Shown in pieces: positions 59,995-64,000 of a stretch of DNA of 64,000 nt. The notes under the pieces are model-generated. The model saw only the letters and a list, made by a program, of their open reading frames with translations, was not told the origin of the DNA and did no database searches. The position numbers were made by a program, and so were the translations under genes. Source of the DNA: Paramyrothecium sp. XJ0827 (lineage: Eukaryota; Ascomycota; Sordariomycetes; Hypocreales; Stachybotryaceae); contig JAJFPB010000004.1 in NCBI GenBank assembly GCA_020881915.1, positions 4,216,001 to 4,280,000 on the forward strand, written 5' to 3'. Position 1 is the stretch's first letter; each line of letters begins with the position of its first letter.

Positions 59995-61629
59995 GTCGAT
60001 GCCGCCCTGTGACAGTAACCTCGAAGATGAGGAAGAAAGAAGCGTCGGGCAAGGCCGTCAGGTGAGGAAGTAATGAAAGAAAAGTGAAGCTGTGCCGCAG
60101 CCGATGTGTCAAGGTTGTCAGATAGCGTAATAGTGTCCTGCAAGGGTCAATTCTAACACAGTGCTGCGACGAAGTATTGTCGAAAGACTTCTTGCTTGCA
60201 GATTGAGGCTATTTAAAAGAAGGCCACTGCAGCTGCTCCAATTCTGGAATTACCTGGACAACGACATAGACCATACTTATGCTTATGCGTCCTTGCGCGA
60301 TCGCAGCGCGTCCACTTCGCATTCTGATATCGTGAAATCGCACCATCATGAATTGCAGCCCTATGATGCGTCTTCACAGCCGCCTTCTCATTCGCACTTC
60401 GCACTCGCTTAGGTGCCCAGGTGCACTGAACCGGAACGGAGTCTAGCCTGCAGGGTGGGATTCCTAGTGCTGAAAGCCATGCGGGTGCAGGGGTGGCATC
60501 CTAAGCGAGTGCGAGGTTGTAGCGAATCAGCGGCCACTGATCTCCATGACTAAGGACCGAGAGTCGATGCGCTAACCGTCCAGGTTTAGGCCAGCATGAT
60601 TTTGTCCGAGTGGACACTTGCGCTCGCTCTCAACCTTCGCGGCTCAATGTCTCAGCGACAGCCGGTACGATTCGGATACACTTGACATTTCAGGCACTCA
60701 GCCACATGGTTAATTTACAATTTACATGACGGCTTGAATGTGGGTGGAGGCCGTGCCATCGTGGACGTCATCGCCTCGCATTCTCTTACAAGGCTTGGGA
60801 CTGTGGTGGCTTAAGCAATGCCAATGACTTACCCTGGAGAAAAGCACGATGAGACCCAATGTCCTTTAATAGCCCCTAACCTCTGCCACCCTTGGTGTTT
60901 CATTCTATATGCCTGCATCTGCAAGACATGTAAGCTGTGCCGCAAATTCGCAACAAGAGACGCGCAAATGTGCTCAGTGGTATGACGAGGCATCATGATT
61001 TCTCAAATGGGTTTGATTGGACGACATACGAAAATGCACATTCGCCTGCAATATTGGAAGACGCATCCAGGCCAATCACCCAGCTGAGGAAGCCAAGGGA
61101 AATTCCGAACGCCCGGAGTCGCCCTGCTTGAGTGACACTCCAAATTGTCCTTTGGGTTGCACGTTGCGAAGACTCAAGTAGGTATTCCGGGCCGGGGCCC
61201 AAAACCCCGGTACATCATGTTAGAACCATTTGAATTAGAGTATCTGCTGACATCGGCAAACAGTCAGTGTCTGCCCCCCATGTATCTGAACTTGCTACTC
61301 CAAGGAGCTTACGAGGAAAAATCACCACAGAGGATGGCAATGATGACACGCAAATCGAGTCCGTCGGAGCCGAAACGCAAAGAGTATCTCAAGTTCACAG
61401 TTGCGGGAGTTGTGTGACAAGCGTGCCATGCAGCAGGGTTTTCTTCTCTTAGATTGTTCTAAGCCCGCCAAGCTGAACGCCCCTCACAGCCACGCCGTTC
61501 GATGCGCCCTCCAGCCTCGATCTGTGCCACTGGGCGCAGCAGCGTGGGGGTTGGGAGGGGAGAGGGGAGAGGGGCTCACGTTACTCTTCAGTGTAAGCTC
61601 ACAAGACCGGTGGAAACCGCCATGTTGGA
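59995..61629. other. Intergenic, 1.6 kb
   Basis: No supported gene. The first ~150 bp are the RTA1-like upstream region. Near 61550-61575 there is a GGGGAGA-type short repeat. Confidence 0.4.
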
Positions 61630-63246
61630 GCCCTGACCAACAACAACTAGTGTTTGGCAAAGCGGCAAGAAAACGTTGAGAAGATCTTTCAATGCTTCGA
61701 AGACATCCCTCTGGTCATGGAGAACGCTCGGGAAACTCTGAAAATTTTCCACAGGAACCCCAGACTTGGCGACTATGTCTGGGATCTCCATCATGCACTT
61801 CTAACTGGGATCCCAAATCTCATCAAAATCCTCCTGTGCAAATCAGATTCCAAATGTTCGTCCGCCATCAGCGCTCTGCTTATGTATACCCGAAGTTGAC
61901 CTAGAGTACCGAAAAGGGTGGTCCCGTTTTCTTCACAATATTCCATCCGAACAAGAAAGGCAGATTACAGATATCACTTCGACTGTGGACGCTGCAAAGA
62001 GGAAGCTGTCAGAGTATGCCGAGACAATTGGATATCGATCCATAGCCGCCGTTGAGCAGACAACGGCGAAAACCGCAGGGCAAGTCCTGATATACAACTC
62101 AACCTGCGCGAGATGTCGACCGACCTGAAACTGGAGTTCCAAAGCCTCATGCGAGCTCTACAGAGCATCACCAGAGGCATACAAGAGCTCAAAGAGGAGA
62201 ATGCACAGCATATTAAGCATCTTACCGACATTGCTAAGGAAAACAATTGCATCCACATCATGCAAACAGCCGTATACCACATTGGTCAAGAGATATTCTC
62301 TCGTCGTCCTCTGATTGCTTCCTCGCAGCCTTTGAATTCCATAGCTTATCACTTTGCCGCCCGACATAACGCTTCCTACCTTCAACTCCTGTGCGGAAGG
62401 ACATCTGGCCCTCAGGACTACCAGCATGCCATCAGAGATATTCAACGGACTCTCGGCATGAAGTACCAATTCGACGAGGAAAGCATTGGCAGAAGCCGCT
62501 GGCTGCTCACGAGCCGGCGCTTTGAAGACTGGCTGACTTCTCCTGGTCCGGGAGCTCTGGTTGTTCACTCGTATGGCGATTTACTTAGTGAGGGGAAAAC
62601 GTCTGCCATGTCTGTTTTCTGTGGAACTCTGGCATCAGCTCTGATGCAACAGGGCGAAAATATTATTGTGCTGAGCTTCTTATGTGGCTTGCATAACGAC
62701 CAGAAGGACATTTTCTCTGGTCCCGTGGGAATACTCCGGAGTCTCGTGGCTCAACTTCTCCTGGTTGAAGGTGTCCAAGAGCCGAACCAAGGCTTAGCGA
62801 ACAACGCAGCCTTGATGCAAGACCTCGAGACTGGAGTTCCAGACGCCTTTGGGTACATCTTCCGTCAGTGTGCATCACAGCTGTCATTGGTCACGACAGT
62901 GTTCTGTCTCATCGATGCTGCCGATATCTACGACACGCAGAGGAATCTCTGGCGGGATGACTTGCGCACAGCGTTTTGTGTCCTGGCAAGGGTGGTTTCC
63001 GATCCTGCGAATCTGCCGAGTTTCAAGCTCCTCCTCACGACGCCGGCACGTTGCGATACCGTCTTGCAAGAGATAATCCCACTACACAATGGCCGATTTT
63101 TCAGCCTCGCAGCGGATATGACTGCTGGCGAAGTTGACAGCCGTCCATTGACTGAGGCAGCCATCGTCTCGGACATTAAGCAGCTAGGTAATGTGCGAAA
63201 CACTGGACGGCCTCTATCATCTGGTCTACAGAGACTTCATGTTTAA
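61630..63246 (+). pseudogene. Frameshifted relic of a fungal STAND/NLR-like gene
   Basis: Three fragments in different frames line up in the order of a known fungal architecture. Fragment one (61654-61830) reads NVEKIFQCFEDIPLVMEN and HHALLTGIPNLIKILL, similar to the DUF7708-type N-terminal helical domain. Fragment two (about 61890-62090), in another frame, reads YRKGWSRFLHNIPSEQERQ and AKRKLSEYAETIGYRS. Fragment three (62113-63246) encodes 377 residues with a P-loop-NTPase-like middle (IIVLSFLCGLHNDQKD, GILRSLVAQLLL, TTVFCLIDAADIYD). The junctions have no introns that repair the frames, so at least two frameshifts are present. The last frame also ends abruptly at TAA. It reads as a decayed second NLR-like locus close to the intact one at 50.8 kb. 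Confidence 0.65.
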
Positions 63247-64000
63247 ATAGGGATAGATTGGCTTCTACAGCATCTTTGTTGATAAATTACAAGGTTCAGT
63301 GCGATATGAAGCCCTAAGCCTACAAGACTATTATCTGGCTATTACACAATGCCTAAATAGTAAGAAATCTTTAATAGATAAAAGGTGGAAGTAGTTTAAA
63401 CCTTCAGAGTTTCCGGTCCTAGGTTAACTAGACTTACATTGGGCATACTCATAGTACCTAATGAATACCATGGAGATAATTTGCCAACATATATTTAGTC
63501 GTTTGGAATACTCGAGAGATCACCTAGGAGGTTCTATCTACCATTATAGCCCAAATTCCCAACACACATAGCTTATGGCGACACTCATTGGTGAAAGAAA
63601 ATCTTGAGCCATTACGATGGTATAAGAAAAACGGTCTCAAGCATCTAATACGCCTTTTGATCGTATGCCTGAGAATTGGTTGGCCCTTTATCCAGTTGGG
63701 CTGAGCATGGCTCACCATTCGGCTTCGCCTGCCATGTACCAGCATCATTTTCAGCTTATCACGCTGAGTGAAGTACCTTTTCTACCAAATATATAACTCA
63801 ATAACAGTCCTAGTTTTAGGCCTTTGTTCCACTGTTTGCATTCCAGATGAATAAATTCATGACCTAAGCATGCTGTCTGCTGCGACTTGAAGCTGGCGAG
63901 CATGATTTGACCGTCCCAGATAGCTTGAACTAGACCAATGTTCTGGCGACATCCAACCTTGAGATTAGAGGCATGATGAATTCGAAATCAAGAATCTTTC
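63247..64000. other. AT-rich decayed sequence
   Basis: Base composition shifts to AT-rich with many TA steps (for example 63340-63430), and all frames are broken by stops. That is the look of sequence hit by repeat-induced point mutation or of an old transposon edge. A minus-strand frame (63524-63748) keeps a short protein-like stretch with FTNECRHKLCVLGIWAIM, of unknown origin. Confidence 0.45.

Overview
The window is nuclear DNA from a filamentous ascomycete (Pezizomycotina, probably a Sordariomycete). Nearly every confident gene has 46-115 nt introns with GT..CTAAC/CTGAC..AG signals. The gene content (mitochondrial Atm1 exporter, fungal CorA-like protein, RTA1 family, GT31-type transferase, ABCC pump, PNP-NACHT-ankyrin NLR-like protein) is typical of that group. 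I used hand-spliced models. For each spliced gene I checked that the summed exon length is a multiple of three and that the reading frame stays open.

Layout. 1.3-8 kb: a P450 with a degenerate heme loop, ATM1, and a family-1 glycosyltransferase. 8.6-12.8 kb: an unusual block without recognisable genes. It is dense in hairpins of several repeated families, has a tandemly duplicated exon+intron, and holds a minus-strand chain of exons that gives a 252-codon open frame. 12.8-16.4 kb: no gene seen. 16.4-23.4 kb: a predicted permuted-papain-fold protein and a 13-exon ABCC transporter, followed by a 279-bp TA-flanked MITE. 25-32 kb: a conserved nuclear protein, a secreted carboxylesterase and an AIF/AMID-type oxidoreductase. 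32-38.5 kb: a GNAT acetyltransferase with a GC-AG intron, a GPI-type surface protein built from repeated CxxHGDHWHC exons, and a type II membrane glycosyltransferase. 38.5-48.5 kb: a gag-like relic, a CorA-like membrane protein and an MDR reductase. 50.8-60 kb: an uninterrupted PNP-NACHT-ankyrin gene, a zinc alcohol dehydrogenase, a BTB protein and an RTA1-like membrane protein. 61.6-64 kb: a frameshifted relic of a second NLR/STAND-like gene, then AT-rich decayed sequence.

No rRNA, complete tRNA, CRISPR array or obvious secondary-metabolite backbone gene is visible. The genes look like independent units rather than one pathway, although export, detoxification and surface functions (ABCC, RTA1, P450, GT1, esterase) are frequent. 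The most unusual part is the hairpin block at 8.7-12.3 kb. Its repeated stems vary in sequence but stay complementary, and most mismatches are G-U pairs if the minus strand is transcribed.
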